From: Candidatus Saccharimonadota bacterium
Lineage (GTDB): Bacteria; Patescibacteriota; Saccharimonadia; Saccharimonadales; Saccharimonadaceae
Direction: 5' to 3'
NCBI GenBank assembly: GCA_028289015.1
Contig: JAQGHC010000002.1
Span: forward strand, 1 to 49,077
DNA: 49,077 bases
Each line of letters starts with the position of its first letter. Positions within the stretch are counted from its first letter, which is position 1. The position numbers were made by a program, and so were the translations under genes. Positions 41,093 through 49,054 of the stretch are shown piece by piece. The notes below the pieces were generated by a model. It searched no databases. It was given only the letters and a program-made list of their open reading frames with translations, and was not told the origin of the DNA.

Positions 41093-41377
41093 TTACTTTT
41101 GTATTGCTTTCGTTTCCGTGTATGCATCATAGGCAAAGGCGACAGTAACGATTAACAAAGATAGGCTATCAAGTAGCGACATTTTCGGTAATGTTTCATT
41201 GCTAAAATACCAGATCGATTGTGGGTCAAAGGTTGCAATCAGACCAACAATAGAAGCGATGACAAGCATCCATGCAAATTTTTTACGCACACCGGCATAT
41301 AAATATCCGACGCCGGGAATCAAGATATTTAATATTGCGGCAAGAACAGGCTTTTTCGATTGTGTTTTAGTAGTCAT
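41093..41377 (-). CDS. Small membrane protein, TM2-like
   Basis: 94 residues from ATG 41377 (MTTKTQSKKPVLAAILNILIPGVGYLYAG). The ILNILIPGVGYLYAGVRKKFAW segment has the PG-hinge between two helices seen in TM2-domain and DUF5683-type small membrane proteins. A third helix lies near the C-terminus. Function unknown. The start is 6 bp after a TACAAT box, so it is probably leaderless; the longer frame upstream has no support. Confidence 0.7.
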   Translation of the reverse strand: MTTKTQSKKPVLAAILNILIPGVGYLYAGVRKKFAWMLVIASIVGLIATFDPQSIWYFSNETLPKMSLLDSLSLLIVTVAFAYDAYTETKAIQK

Positions 41378-41383
41378 ACTAAA

Positions 41384-41389
41384 ATTGTA
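41384..41389 (-). promoter_or_regulatory. -10 box 6 bp before ATG 41377
   Basis: TACAAT on the minus strand, TTTAGT, then ATG. There is no ribosome site; leaderless arrangement. Confidence 0.45.
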
Positions 41390-41443
41390 GCATATGTATT
41401 TATAAATATAGCCGATGAGCAATAACAAAAGTCACCAGTGTTA

Positions 41444-42250
41444 CTAGGACGTTTTTCGACGGAACAACCATGAAGCAATTGGGATAGCGACACCTAAGAT
41501 AACGACACTCCAGATAACGGACATGAGGATATGTTCGTTTGCTGGTGTACCTAACATCAATGCACGGACTGCTTCGACCACATGTGTGATTGGCTGATTT
41601 TCGGCGAATGCCTTTAAGATCGGTGTCATGCTTTCCGTTGGCACAAAGGCGCTGCTGGCGAATGTTAATGGAAAGATAATAATAAACGTCAACCACTGCA
41701 CACCTTCGACACTTTTTGCCAGGACGCCGACGATTGCAGACAACCAAGAAAGGGCGAGGGTGAATAGCAGGATGATCCCGGCAATTGACAGCCAATCTGT
41801 GATATTAGCATTGCTACGAAAGCCAATCACCAATCCAGCTAGCAGCATGACTACTGTGGATATACCGTTACGAAAAAGATCAGAAATGACATGACCGTTT
41901 AATACTGCAAGATTTGCCATCGGCAGTGAGCGAAAGCGGTCAACGATTCCTTTTTGTAAATCACTACAAACTGCAATTGCCGTCGTTGTCGAACCAAAGG
42001 CAACTGTCTGTACAATAATTCCTGCCATTAAAAAATTCAGATAACTGACGCCTGGCGGTAAAACAGCAGAAATCGCCCCACCGAACACAGCGGCGAACAA
42101 TATCAGAAACATAATTGGCTGAAAGAATGTTCCAAGTAACTGATCCGTATTGCGGATAATGTGCTGACTGCTTCGTTTGGTCATAATCAATGAATCAATA
42201 AATGCAAGGACGACCTTTGGCTTTGTTTCAAACTCTAGATCAACTGCCAT
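41444..42250 (-). CDS. ABC-2 type transporter permease, DrrB family
   Basis: 268 residues with six hydrophobic helices in the ABC-2 pattern; MFLILFAAVFGGAI, FLMAGIIVQTVAFGS, DLQKGIVDRFRSLPM (cytoplasmic coupling helix, typical of DrrB: x-KGxxxRFRSLP) and FASSAFVPTESM identify it. It exports a drug-like or lipid substrate with the ATPase encoded 1 bp upstream (TAA-A-ATG), a translationally coupled pair. Confidence 0.92.
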   Translation of the reverse strand: MAVDLEFETKPKVVLAFIDSLIMTKRSSQHIIRNTDQLLGTFFQPIMFLILFAAVFGGAISAVLPPGVSYLNFLMAGIIVQTVAFGSTTTAIAVCSDLQKGIVDRFRSLPMANLAVLNGHVISDLFRNGISTVVMLLAGLVIGFRSNANITDWLSIAGIILLFTLALSWLSAIVGVLAKSVEGVQWLTFIIIFPLTFASSAFVPTESMTPILKAFAENQPITHVVEAVRALMLGTPANEHILMSVIWSVVILGVAIPIASWLFRRKTS

Positions 42251-42251
42251 T

Positions 42252-43205
42252 TTATTTCTCGCCCTTTTTCTCTTTACCTGTCAGCGACAAGAACACATCA
42301 TCAAGCGTCGGTTTGTGCACCGCCATAGCAATCAATTCAATTTTCTTCTTTGATATAATATCAAGCGCCCTTTTTATATCTTCATTCGTATCATTAATTG
42401 CGACAGTTACCGAATGCTCTTTTTGGTTAAACGAAGTAACATCTCCACCTAATACTTTTTGTGCCGCCACAAGCGCTTTATCATCTGCAAATGTTAACTC
42501 TAAACGATCTTTACCTACCTTGCCCTTTAATTCCTTTGCTGTGCCTTCCGCAATTACTTTACCGCCGTCGATAACAATAATTTGATCAGCCAGCTGGTCG
42601 GCTTCTTCCAGATACTGCGTGGTCAATAGAATCGTCGTACCGTTTGCCATTAAATTCTTGATGATATGCCACATCGCAATGCGTGAACGCGGATCCAGGC
42701 CGGTTGTCGGTTCGTCTAAAAAGATGACTGGTGGCGTCGCAATCAAACTGACTGCCAAATCCAACCGTCGACGCATACCGCCAGAATACGTCTTTGCCTG
42801 GCGATCAGCCGCATCAACCAAATCAAACTCTTCGATTAATTCGTTCGCGCGAGCAATCGCACTGCGTTTTGTTAAACGATATAAGCGCCCCATCATCACC
42901 AGATTTTCACGACCAGTTAGTAGTTCGTCGACTGCAGCAGATTGACCAGTTAAGCCAATCACGCTACGGACCTTGTCGGCATCTTTCGCGACGTTAAATC
43001 CTTCAACTATCACCAAGCCATCATCAAATTTCAATAACGTACTAAGAATGCGCACTGTCGTTGTTTTACCTGCACCGTTCGGCCCTAATAACGCTAGCAT
43101 CGTACCGCGTTCGACTTTTAAATTGATACCCCTCAGAACCTTATTTACGCCGTATGATTTGGTAAGGTTTTTTACCTCAATCACGTAATATTTTTTAGGC
43201 ATCAT
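42252..43205 (-). CDS. ABC transporter ATP-binding protein, DrrA family
   Basis: 317 residues. Walker A GPNGAGKTT (about 38-46), Q-loop TGQSAAVDELLTGRENL, signature YSGGMRRRLDLAVSLI, Walker B VIFLDEPTTGLD, H-loop region TTQYLEEADQLAD, then the extended DrrA C-terminal regulatory domain (about 215-315). ATG 43205 with TAGGA upstream. With the downstream DrrB-like permease it forms a daunorubicin-resistance-type exporter; self-protection or envelope-lipid export are possible uses. Confidence 0.94.
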   Translation of the reverse strand: MMPKKYYVIEVKNLTKSYGVNKVLRGINLKVERGTMLALLGPNGAGKTTTVRILSTLLKFDDGLVIVEGFNVAKDADKVRSVIGLTGQSAAVDELLTGRENLVMMGRLYRLTKRSAIARANELIEEFDLVDAADRQAKTYSGGMRRRLDLAVSLIATPPVIFLDEPTTGLDPRSRIAMWHIIKNLMANGTTILLTTQYLEEADQLADQIIVIDGGKVIAEGTAKELKGKVGKDRLELTFADDKALVAAQKVLGGDVTSFNQKEHSVTVAINDTNEDIKRALDIISKKKIELIAMAVHKPTLDDVFLSLTGKEKKGEK

Positions 43206-43345
43206 TGTTCCTATTTATCTCATTAAATCTTATTTTGCCATATTAACACGACTATAGACAATCAGGTTGACCACATAGAAAATAAGCGGGCAGGGTAGGT
43301 AGATATAAAACACGACAGGTCATTTCATCTGCCATTTTTATGATG

Positions 43346-44302
43346 TTATCGTCCTAACGCACCAAGAAATGACTCAGCAATAGCCGTCTGACCAGCAGCG
43401 GTCGGATGAATCGGCGCATCCGCTTCAAGCCCCTGGACCCATGGATCTGCAGAACATAGCTCATGCCCGCTAAAATCTATCGGCACAAATTCAGCAAAGC
43501 TGAATAACGGAACCACGCTACGAATTGCCTGGTTCATACGAACTGTCTGATCGTTTAGCCACGCCACTTCAGCTGCTGTTATTCGATTACTTGCCAGACA
43601 TTCAGTACTATCGATCGGTGAATAGTATCCACTCAACAAGACACGTGGTGGATTGCCAGTGCTGCGCGTATTAATTTGGTTCAGCATTCGAGTTAACTCA
43701 ATCCGTACGTCCGCCCGATAAAGCTTAGCCCGTGCACTATCGACAGCAAACCCACATCTCGTAACATAGCACTGCCGAATAAACTGCGTCCAACGAATAT
43801 CATTTGCACCGACGGTCGCCGTTATAATATCGGGCGTTCCGTTAGCAAAGGCAACGGGCAATTGTGCTACAATTTGCACCCCGGCCCGCACCTGCAAACC
43901 GTATATCCCCTCGTCTACTTTGGCGCCGCTACATGCCAAGTGAACAACTGTTGTCTGCAAACGTTCGGCAATGCGATACGGGTAAGCTTGTGATGAGCGA
44001 TCGCATATTTCATCCTGTGTCGTTGCGTCAGCCAATGCTGGCAACCCAGCTCCAGCCGCGACCGAATCACCCATAGCGACATACACTGCCCCATTTCCTA
44101 TTTGGTTCGGCGCCCTAATACTCCTTGCAGACGTAGATGGAGTTTTTACTGGTGTTGCCACCGCACTGCTGCCACTGGCGCCGCTTGGGTGCGAGGATTG
44201 TAAGGTACCGCCAGTAGGACTGGCACTCGAGTGGACCATCGGCCCAGCTATTACTCCAGCTAATAGCATCGTTCCAATGAATGACAAGACATACCGTCGC
44301 AT
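43346..44302 (-). CDS. Secreted SGNH/GDSL hydrolase
   Basis: 318 residues. Signal peptide or anchor (about 5-25) and a Ser/Thr/Pro linker (26-68), then an SGNH domain. Block I AMGDSVAAG with Ser80; block II glycine in ACSGA (126); block III GAND with Asn167; block V His299 in APIHPTAAGQ with Asp295 nearby. Six or more Cys suggest disulfides, as in actinobacterial secreted esterases. It probably removes acyl or acetyl groups from lipids or glycans outside the cell. AAAGGAG ribosome site before ATG 44302. It is downstream of the 44323-44637 gene with a 20-bp gap, probably one transcript. Confidence 0.92.
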   Translation of the reverse strand: MRRYVLSFIGTMLLAGVIAGPMVHSSASPTGGTLQSSHPSGASGSSAVATPVKTPSTSARSIRAPNQIGNGAVYVAMGDSVAAGAGLPALADATTQDEICDRSSQAYPYRIAERLQTTVVHLACSGAKVDEGIYGLQVRAGVQIVAQLPVAFANGTPDIITATVGANDIRWTQFIRQCYVTRCGFAVDSARAKLYRADVRIELTRMLNQINTRSTGNPPRVLLSGYYSPIDSTECLASNRITAAEVAWLNDQTVRMNQAIRSVVPLFSFAEFVPIDFSGHELCSADPWVQGLEADAPIHPTAAGQTAIAESFLGALGR

Positions 44303-44322
44303 AATAGCTCCTTTACTTATGC

Positions 44323-44637
44323 TTATGCATCTTCCTCATGATCTTTATCTATATATTCCTCATCACGCGCGCCATCCTCAGCTTCCAAGCTCTTTAGGTC
44401 AAACGCTCTTTTGCCTAATTCAGGACCATAGCGTAATTCCTTTACATCTTTTTCGGCAGATACCAATGGGTTTGAGTCGTTTTCATAGCTCAGCCATTCT
44501 TCTCTCAGTGTGTCAGCAGTTGACGGATCTATTAAATGGTCGCTGTATAACATGTCAGCGGGCGGAGTATCCCAGATATGTGGGTTGCGAGGTAGATCGG
44601 GTATGCTTACCTTATTATTAAGCGTATCGTGTCCCAT
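44323..44637 (-). CDS. Small acidic hydrophilic protein, unknown function
   Basis: 104 residues from ATG 44637 (AAAGGAG ribosome site). No membrane segment; many Asp/Glu and Lys (SAEKDVKELRYGPELGKRAFDLKSLEAEDGARDEEY), probably partly disordered. Family not recognised. It precedes the SGNH hydrolase gene in the same direction. Confidence 0.65.
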   Translation of the reverse strand: MGHDTLNNKVSIPDLPRNPHIWDTPPADMLYSDHLIDPSTADTLREEWLSYENDSNPLVSAEKDVKELRYGPELGKRAFDLKSLEAEDGARDEEYIDKDHEEDA

Positions 44638-44741
44638 AATGATTCTCCTTTTCTGCTTACCACTAATGCAATGTTAATAGTACCTTCCTAAGGCAAATAA
44701 TAATGTAAAAAAAGTTACAGTTTTGAACATTCATTAAATAT

Positions 44742-44773
44742 CAAAGCCCGCAAATTTTAGCTGACGGGCTTTG
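44742..44773 (-). terminator. Terminator-like hairpin after the YggT-like gene
   Basis: CAAAGCCCG-14 nt-CGGGCTTTG, a perfect 9-bp stem between genes; the T-run is poor on the minus strand (ATATTT). Confidence 0.6.
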
Positions 44774-44796
44774 AATTTTTGATATTACGCGTACTA

Positions 44797-45201
44797 TTAA
44801 ACGTCGCTGCGATTGCTCGTCAGTGTAAATAACTTAGATAAACCGATTGCTAACAATGCGTACACAATAATTGCGACGATCGTGCTGATTTCAAACGTCG
44901 ACTGACCATAACTAGGCTGATAGCTAAAGATGCCGTAAAACGGCCATGCAAATACGCTACTTAGCGTGTATACAAAGTCGACGAACGGTGCGCCTTGGTT
45001 TGCTGCAAGCAATAATAATACGAGTCGCAGTGCCAATAGGGCAATGATAAATCCTGCGATGTAATAGATGACTCGGCGAGCAACCACGCCATTGCCTACG
45101 CTTTGAGATGTCGCGATGGATTGACGTCGTACGTTTGCACCGTCTTGCACAGCATTTGATTCGCGCACTTCTGTAACTTGCTCATTTTGTCCAGTATTCA
45201 T
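44797..45201 (-). CDS. YggT-like membrane protein
   Basis: 134 residues from ATG 45201 (AAGGAG ribosome site). A cytoplasmic N-terminal tail (1-43, polar) is followed by two helices in the YggT arrangement: IIALLALRLVLLLLAANQGAPFVDFVYTLSSVFAWPFYGIF matches the family pattern (LLxLRxxLxLLGAN...PFVxxxYxLTxPFxxPFxGIF). The family (PF02325) is linked to cell division or envelope integrity and often sits beside sepF or proC; neither neighbour is present here. Confidence 0.8.
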   Translation of the reverse strand: MNTGQNEQVTEVRESNAVQDGANVRRQSIATSQSVGNGVVARRVIYYIAGFIIALLALRLVLLLLAANQGAPFVDFVYTLSSVFAWPFYGIFSYQPSYGQSTFEISTIVAIIVYALLAIGLSKLFTLTSNRSDV

Positions 45202-45265
45202 ATAATTAACTCCTTAGTTGTATGCACATCATACCATAAATAAAGCGAGCGAACTGTGAAATGAA

Positions 45266-45415
45266 TTACTCTAGTTCAGTATCGTCAGGTAGGCGATTAT
45301 GGCGAGTCTGGATGAAACTTTGCAATTCTTCTGTGCTACGTTGACGGTTCCAACTGGCAAGATCCAGGATATCACTAATGGTTACCGATTCAATGTTCGT
45401 GGAAGTATATTCCAT
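45266..45415 (-). CDS. 49-residue small protein
   Basis: ATG 45415 with a good AAAGGA ribosome site 9 bp upstream opens 49 codons, ending TAA at 45268-45266. The product is acidic and helical (SVTISDILDLASWNRQRSTEE, then LQSFIQTRHNRLPDDTELE), without Cys or membrane segment. Unknown family; the ribosome site and composition make it a likely real gene. Confidence 0.55.
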   Translation of the reverse strand: MEYTSTNIESVTISDILDLASWNRQRSTEELQSFIQTRHNRLPDDTELE

Positions 45416-45501
45416 TATTTTGCGTCCTTTTTGTTTTTATTGTCTGATGTATTTATTTAAGCATAAATGGTATAAAAAAGCAATAGCTACATGCATTAAT
45501 T

Positions 45502-45531
45502 TTGACCTACCTACCGCGCTTATGCTATAAC
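45502..45531 (+). promoter_or_regulatory. Promoter of the 45563-47961 operon
   Basis: TTGACC (45502-45507), 18 bp, TATAAC (45526-45531). This gives a leader of about 25 nt. AAAGGT (45537-45542) is the best ribosome site, rather far from the ATG. Confidence 0.55.
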
Positions 45532-45562
45532 TAAGACAAAGGTAGTCTAAAAACAAAAAAAC

Positions 45563-46279
45563 ATGATAAATTCGTTCGCCATCATAGCTTTCGCGGCACT
45601 TATCCACGCTAGTTTTCAACTCAGCGTAAGCATGCTGACACTTATGAGCGGCCATACAATTGGCAGCAAATCTTCACACGCCAAATTGCTTCGTTTAACG
45701 AACACATTCTCACTAGGTGTCGCTATCATGACACTACTGATCTTTTCGTTTATCGCCTTTGTTTTGCAGCAGTATTTTGATGCGGCAGTTCCAGCTATCG
45801 CATGGGCATCGGCATCTGGCTTGCTGATTGGCCTTGGTGTTGCAGTATGGGCATTTTATTACCGGCGTAACCCCGGCACCAGCTTATGGATACCCCGCGG
45901 CATGGCCCGGTATCTTAGTGATCGTACAAAAAGCACAAAACACAGCGCCGAAGCACTTGGCCTGGGTATGAGTAGCGTTATCGGTGAACTTATCTTTATA
46001 TTTGCCCCTATGGCAATCGGCGCGCTTGCTTTATTGCAGCTTGAACCAGGGCTGCAGCTTATTGGTGCTGCCATGTATACCTTTGTTTCATTATTACCAT
46101 TATTAATGGTGAATGGCTTAATCGGTAGCGGCCACAAATTAAGCAGCATCCAGAAATGGCGTGAAAATAACAAACGCTTTTTGCAGTTTGCAGCCGGCAG
46201 CGGATTGTTAATTCTTGGCTTTTATCTATATGTCGATAAAGTTGTCGCCGCGTCAGCACTTACCGGCGGAGCCCTATAG
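45563..46279 (+). CDS. Polytopic membrane protein, first gene of the flavoprotein operon
   Basis: 238 residues with about six helices (near 5-27, 50-72, 80-102, 128-150, 158-180, 208-230). A positively charged loop (YYRRNPGTSLWIPRGMARYLSDRTKSTKHSAEALGLG) splits the two halves, each with three helices. The layout is like LysE/CcdA-type small transporters with two related three-helix halves, but the diagnostic motifs of CcdA (Cys pairs, proline hinge) are absent. Unknown function. The ATP-cone gene starts 2 bp after its stop codon and the flavoprotein follows, so the three probably act together. Confidence 0.72.
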   Translation: MINSFAIIAFAALIHASFQLSVSMLTLMSGHTIGSKSSHAKLLRLTNTFSLGVAIMTLLIFSFIAFVLQQYFDAAVPAIAWASASGLLIGLGVAVWAFYYRRNPGTSLWIPRGMARYLSDRTKSTKHSAEALGLGMSSVIGELIFIFAPMAIGALALLQLEPGLQLIGAAMYTFVSLLPLLMVNGLIGSGHKLSSIQKWRENNKRFLQFAAGSGLLILGFYLYVDKVVAASALTGGAL

Positions 46280-46280
46280 C

Positions 46281-46568
46281 ATGACTAGCACTACTATCAA
46301 CATCATCAAACGTGAAGGTAGGCGACCAAGCGAATCATTTCAGCGCGCCAAGCTTTACGCCAGCATTCGCGCTGCATGCCTGAGCGTTCGCAGCCCGGAC
46401 GGCGTAGCTGAAATGACCGCCAACAATGTCTGCGATGCCGTTATCGTCTGGCTAGAAACAAAACCCGAGGTTACCAGCGCCGACCTCCGCCGAAAAGCAA
46501 CCGATACCCTAAAATCATTTCACCCCGAAGCTGCATATCTATATAAACATCACCGTTTGGTTATCTAA
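46281..46568 (+). CDS. Stand-alone ATP-cone domain protein
   Basis: 95 residues from ATG 46281, 1 bp after the preceding TAG. NIIKREGRRPSESFQRAKLYASIRAACLS is a typical ATP-cone start (V-x-K-R-d-G-x-x-x-x-F-x-x-x-K-l-x-x-S-i-x-x-A), and EVTSADLRRKATDTLKSFHPEAAYLYKHHRL its end. ATP cones bind ATP/dATP as an allosteric switch in ribonucleotide reductases and NrdR; here the domain has no zinc ribbon or enzyme attached, so it may sense nucleotides for the operon's other products. Confidence 0.85.
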   Translation: MTSTTINIIKREGRRPSESFQRAKLYASIRAACLSVRSPDGVAEMTANNVCDAVIVWLETKPEVTSADLRRKATDTLKSFHPEAAYLYKHHRLVI

Positions 46569-46581
46569 GGAGATACATATT

Positions 46582-47961
46582 ATGGCAAAAAAAGTAACAT
46601 TTGATTATGACCTTATCGTTATCGGAAGCGGCGCTGGCGGTAGCGCTGCGGCCACACTTGCCGCCCGAGAGGGCAAAAAAGTAGCCATTATTGAAGCCGA
46701 CACTTTTGGCGGTGACTCACCCAACTGGAGCGACGTTCCAACTAAAGCGCTGCTCCACGCCGCACAGCTATACGACGAAGCGCGCCATGGCGCTCGTTTT
46801 GGGCTGCGTTCATCAACGCTCGGTTACAATTACCCGTCACTTCGCACCTGGAAAGAACTAGCCGTCAAACGAACCGGGGCAGGGGGGAATAAAGGCTATT
46901 ATGAAAAAGAGGGGATAGCGACTTTTAGTGGTCTCGCCCACTTTTTAACACCGAATGAAATTAGCGTCAACCGCCGTCATTTGTCGGCTGGCCATTTCTT
47001 AGTTGCCACAGGATCACACTGGGTTGCACCGAACATTCAAGGATTAAAAGACATTCCCTACCTTACCCCGCGAACAATCTTAGAAGCCATGCGTCCACCA
47101 AAAAGCTTATATATTATCGGTGCTGGTACTATCGGTGTCGAGATTGCACAGTTAATGGCCATTTTTGGAACGAAAGTTTACCTTGCCGAAATCGCTAGCC
47201 GTATTCTGCCAGGCGAAGATGAAGAAGTTGGCGTATTGATGGAGCGCGTCCTCCGCGAGCAAAAAGGCGTCACTAGCCTCACGCAAACCCGTACGCTTGC
47301 GATTATCAAAGACGGCATCGGTAAACGTGTCACTTATACCCGTGGTGGTGTTGAAAAATCAATCAAAGTGGATGAAATTTTAATTGCGACTGGTCGTACA
47401 CCATCGGTCGACCTCGGTCTTGAAAACGCTACTGTCAAATATTCGCCGAAGGGCATTACCGTTGACGCACATTTGCAGACCTCTGCGCGCCATATCTTTG
47501 CCGCTGGAGATGTCCTAGGCCATAATAGCCACACGCATACCGCTTTACTGGAAAGCCAGATTGCAGCGCATAATTTTATGCACCCGAAATCAAAATTAAC
47601 ACCCGACTATACCGCTTCTTCCCGCCTTACCTTCACTCAACCAGGCATCGCCTCTGTCGGACTATCAGAAGATGATTGCCTTAAGCGCGACTTACCTATC
47701 AATAAAGCCGTCGCACCATTAAATATTATTGCCCGCAGCAATACGTCTGATTTTCGTGATGGCTTTGCAAAGATCATTACCGATAAGCGTGGTGTCATTC
47801 TTGGTGCGACCATTGTTGCTCCACACGCTAGCGAAATCATTCATGAACTAGCACTAGCCGTCAAATACGGCCTAACCGCTAGCGAAGTCGCCAGCACGCC
47901 CCACGCGTTCCTTAGCTGGAGCGAAGCTGTCCGCGTCGCCGCCAGCAAATTAGTTCGCTAA
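46582..47961 (+). CDS. FAD/NAD(P) oxidoreductase of the disulfide-reductase family lacking the redox cysteines
   Basis: 459 residues, the length of dihydrolipoamide dehydrogenase and mercuric reductase. FAD site YDLIVIGSGAGGSAAATLAAREGKKVAIIEAD (GxGxxG at 15-20); NAD(P) site LYIIGAGTIGVEIAQLMAIFGTKV; AAGDVLG second FAD motif; a C-terminal dimerisation domain (about 340-459). The redox-active motif GGxCxNxGCxPxK is replaced by GGDSPNWSDVPTK (43-55): the two cysteines are Ser46 and Asp51. It therefore cannot work by dithiol/disulfide exchange. It probably reduces a different acceptor (quinone, oxygen, metal or flavin). AAGGAG ribosome site before ATG 46582. Confidence 0.9.
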   Translation: MAKKVTFDYDLIVIGSGAGGSAAATLAAREGKKVAIIEADTFGGDSPNWSDVPTKALLHAAQLYDEARHGARFGLRSSTLGYNYPSLRTWKELAVKRTGAGGNKGYYEKEGIATFSGLAHFLTPNEISVNRRHLSAGHFLVATGSHWVAPNIQGLKDIPYLTPRTILEAMRPPKSLYIIGAGTIGVEIAQLMAIFGTKVYLAEIASRILPGEDEEVGVLMERVLREQKGVTSLTQTRTLAIIKDGIGKRVTYTRGGVEKSIKVDEILIATGRTPSVDLGLENATVKYSPKGITVDAHLQTSARHIFAAGDVLGHNSHTHTALLESQIAAHNFMHPKSKLTPDYTASSRLTFTQPGIASVGLSEDDCLKRDLPINKAVAPLNIIARSNTSDFRDGFAKIITDKRGVILGATIVAPHASEIIHELALAVKYGLTASEVASTPHAFLSWSEAVRVAASKLVR

Positions 47962-48074
47962 TCGGCCTTTTCACCTTTCAGCTTATCCATTACCGCGCGC
48001 AGACCTGCGTCTCCTAACTGTTTTAAGCGTAACAAAAACTCTGAATCGATTTTGGCGTGGCTGTTCAGCGTCAT
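47958..48074 (-). CDS. Possible 38-residue small protein
   Basis: ATG 48074 opens 38 codons ending TAG at 47960-47958, overlapping the end of the convergent flavoprotein gene by 4 bp. The product is basic and helical (LLRLKQLGDAGLRAVMDKLKGE). No good ribosome site. It might be a real gene, the end of a decayed one, or chance. Confidence 0.35.
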   Translation of the reverse strand: MTLNSHAKIDSEFLLRLKQLGDAGLRAVMDKLKGEKAD

Positions 48075-48114
48075 CAACTAGACTATTCTTCTCGTGATTG
48101 ATTACAATCACTTA

Positions 48115-48954
48115 TTAGCCTTCGCCGATCGTATTAGGAAATAAACGAGGGACATTCTCAACAGTCTCTAGTAGTTCTTCGCCACTCATAAAACGGTCGT
48201 CGGGCAATGATTGCCATTTTCCCTCAAACGGAGAGTTTTCAAGATCATCAGGCTGCACCATGCGACGCCAGCCAATATACGGGCGAATATCATTACTATC
48301 CTCTGGATTAACGCGGGTATACCAAAGAATCGCACAGTTCCCAATGCGCTGCGTTGGATCGTTTGAAACATCATGCCATGTCTCTGGCAGCATATCCTCG
48401 AATACGTAACGAACGACACCAATCGTATCCCCATGGGTTACCGCGATTAGGTTTTTATTGTCCCATTTTCGCTTTGCCGTATCGCGAAAGTCCCTAACGC
48501 GCAACGTCACACTATCCGCTAGCGCCTCGCCGCCGTCCATACGGGCATACAGCGGCGCGTCCTGCTTTAGCTGCGTTGTTCGAGGAAACTTCTCAGCCTG
48601 CTCGCTTCGCGGCGTCGTCCCAAAATGCCCCCAATCACGTTCATGAAGCATACTGTGTTTTCGCCACTGCAGCGCTGCTCCCCCTAAATGAGCAGCGGTT
48701 TCACGAGCCCTGATAAATGATGAGTAGTAGCGCGCTTCGAAAGTCTCATCGAGGTCGCCGATATTTTCACTAATCCATGCACCGGCAAGCTTTGCCTGTT
48801 CGACGCCATGCGGAGTTAAGCGCTGCATCCAATCCGGCCGATCGCGTAGCTCTGGCGGAAGATCAAGAGTCTCGCCCCTTTTTTCAGCCTGTTGCAGTAT
48901 ATTTGCTTCAGACTCTCCGTGACGGACAAATACAAGATTTCGCGGCATTCCCAT
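48115..48954 (-). CDS. Histidine phosphatase superfamily protein (phosphoglycerate mutase-like)
   Basis: 279 residues from ATG 48954 (AAAGGAG ribosome site 7 bp upstream; an in-frame TTG at 48960 lies between). Catalytic RHGESEAN (His12) near the N-terminus, the SSFIRARETA motif, second catalytic His in VTHGDTIGVVR, and acidic HERDWGHFG at the expected position. It is longer than cofactor-dependent phosphoglycerate mutase of the short class. It could be a mutase, or a phosphatase of sugar phosphates or phosphoproteins. Convergent with the flavoprotein operon. Confidence 0.92.
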   Translation of the reverse strand: MGMPRNLVFVRHGESEANILQQAEKRGETLDLPPELRDRPDWMQRLTPHGVEQAKLAGAWISENIGDLDETFEARYYSSFIRARETAAHLGGAALQWRKHSMLHERDWGHFGTTPRSEQAEKFPRTTQLKQDAPLYARMDGGEALADSVTLRVRDFRDTAKRKWDNKNLIAVTHGDTIGVVRYVFEDMLPETWHDVSNDPTQRIGNCAILWYTRVNPEDSNDIRPYIGWRRMVQPDDLENSPFEGKWQSLPDDRFMSGEELLETVENVPRLFPNTIGEG

Positions 48955-48977
48955 AAACAAACTCCTTTTATGCGGTA

Positions 48978-48983
48978 ATTATA
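48978..48983 (-). promoter_or_regulatory. -10 box of the histidine phosphatase gene
   Basis: TATAAT on the minus strand, 23 bp before the ATG. Unlike the leaderless genes, it leaves space for the AAAGGAG site. Confidence 0.45.
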
Positions 48984-49014
48984 CCATAATTTCAAGTAAT
49001 TTTAAGGTCTCCGA

Positions 49015-49054
49015 CAAGAAAGAACACTCACTTTTCAGTGAGTGTTCTTTCTTG
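49015..49054. terminator. Long perfect hairpin at the right edge
   Basis: CAAGAAAGAACACTCACT-TTTC-AGTGAGTGTTCTTTCTTG: 18-bp perfect stem with a 4-nt loop. A terminator for a gene beyond the window, or a stable structural element. Its outer CAAGAAA/TTTCTTG arms resemble those after tRNA-Met. Confidence 0.7.

Noticed and set aside
41400-41795. 131-codon minus-strand frame within the DrrB-like permease gene
   Set aside because: Alternative frame of the permease gene; Cys/Arg-rich, no start signals.
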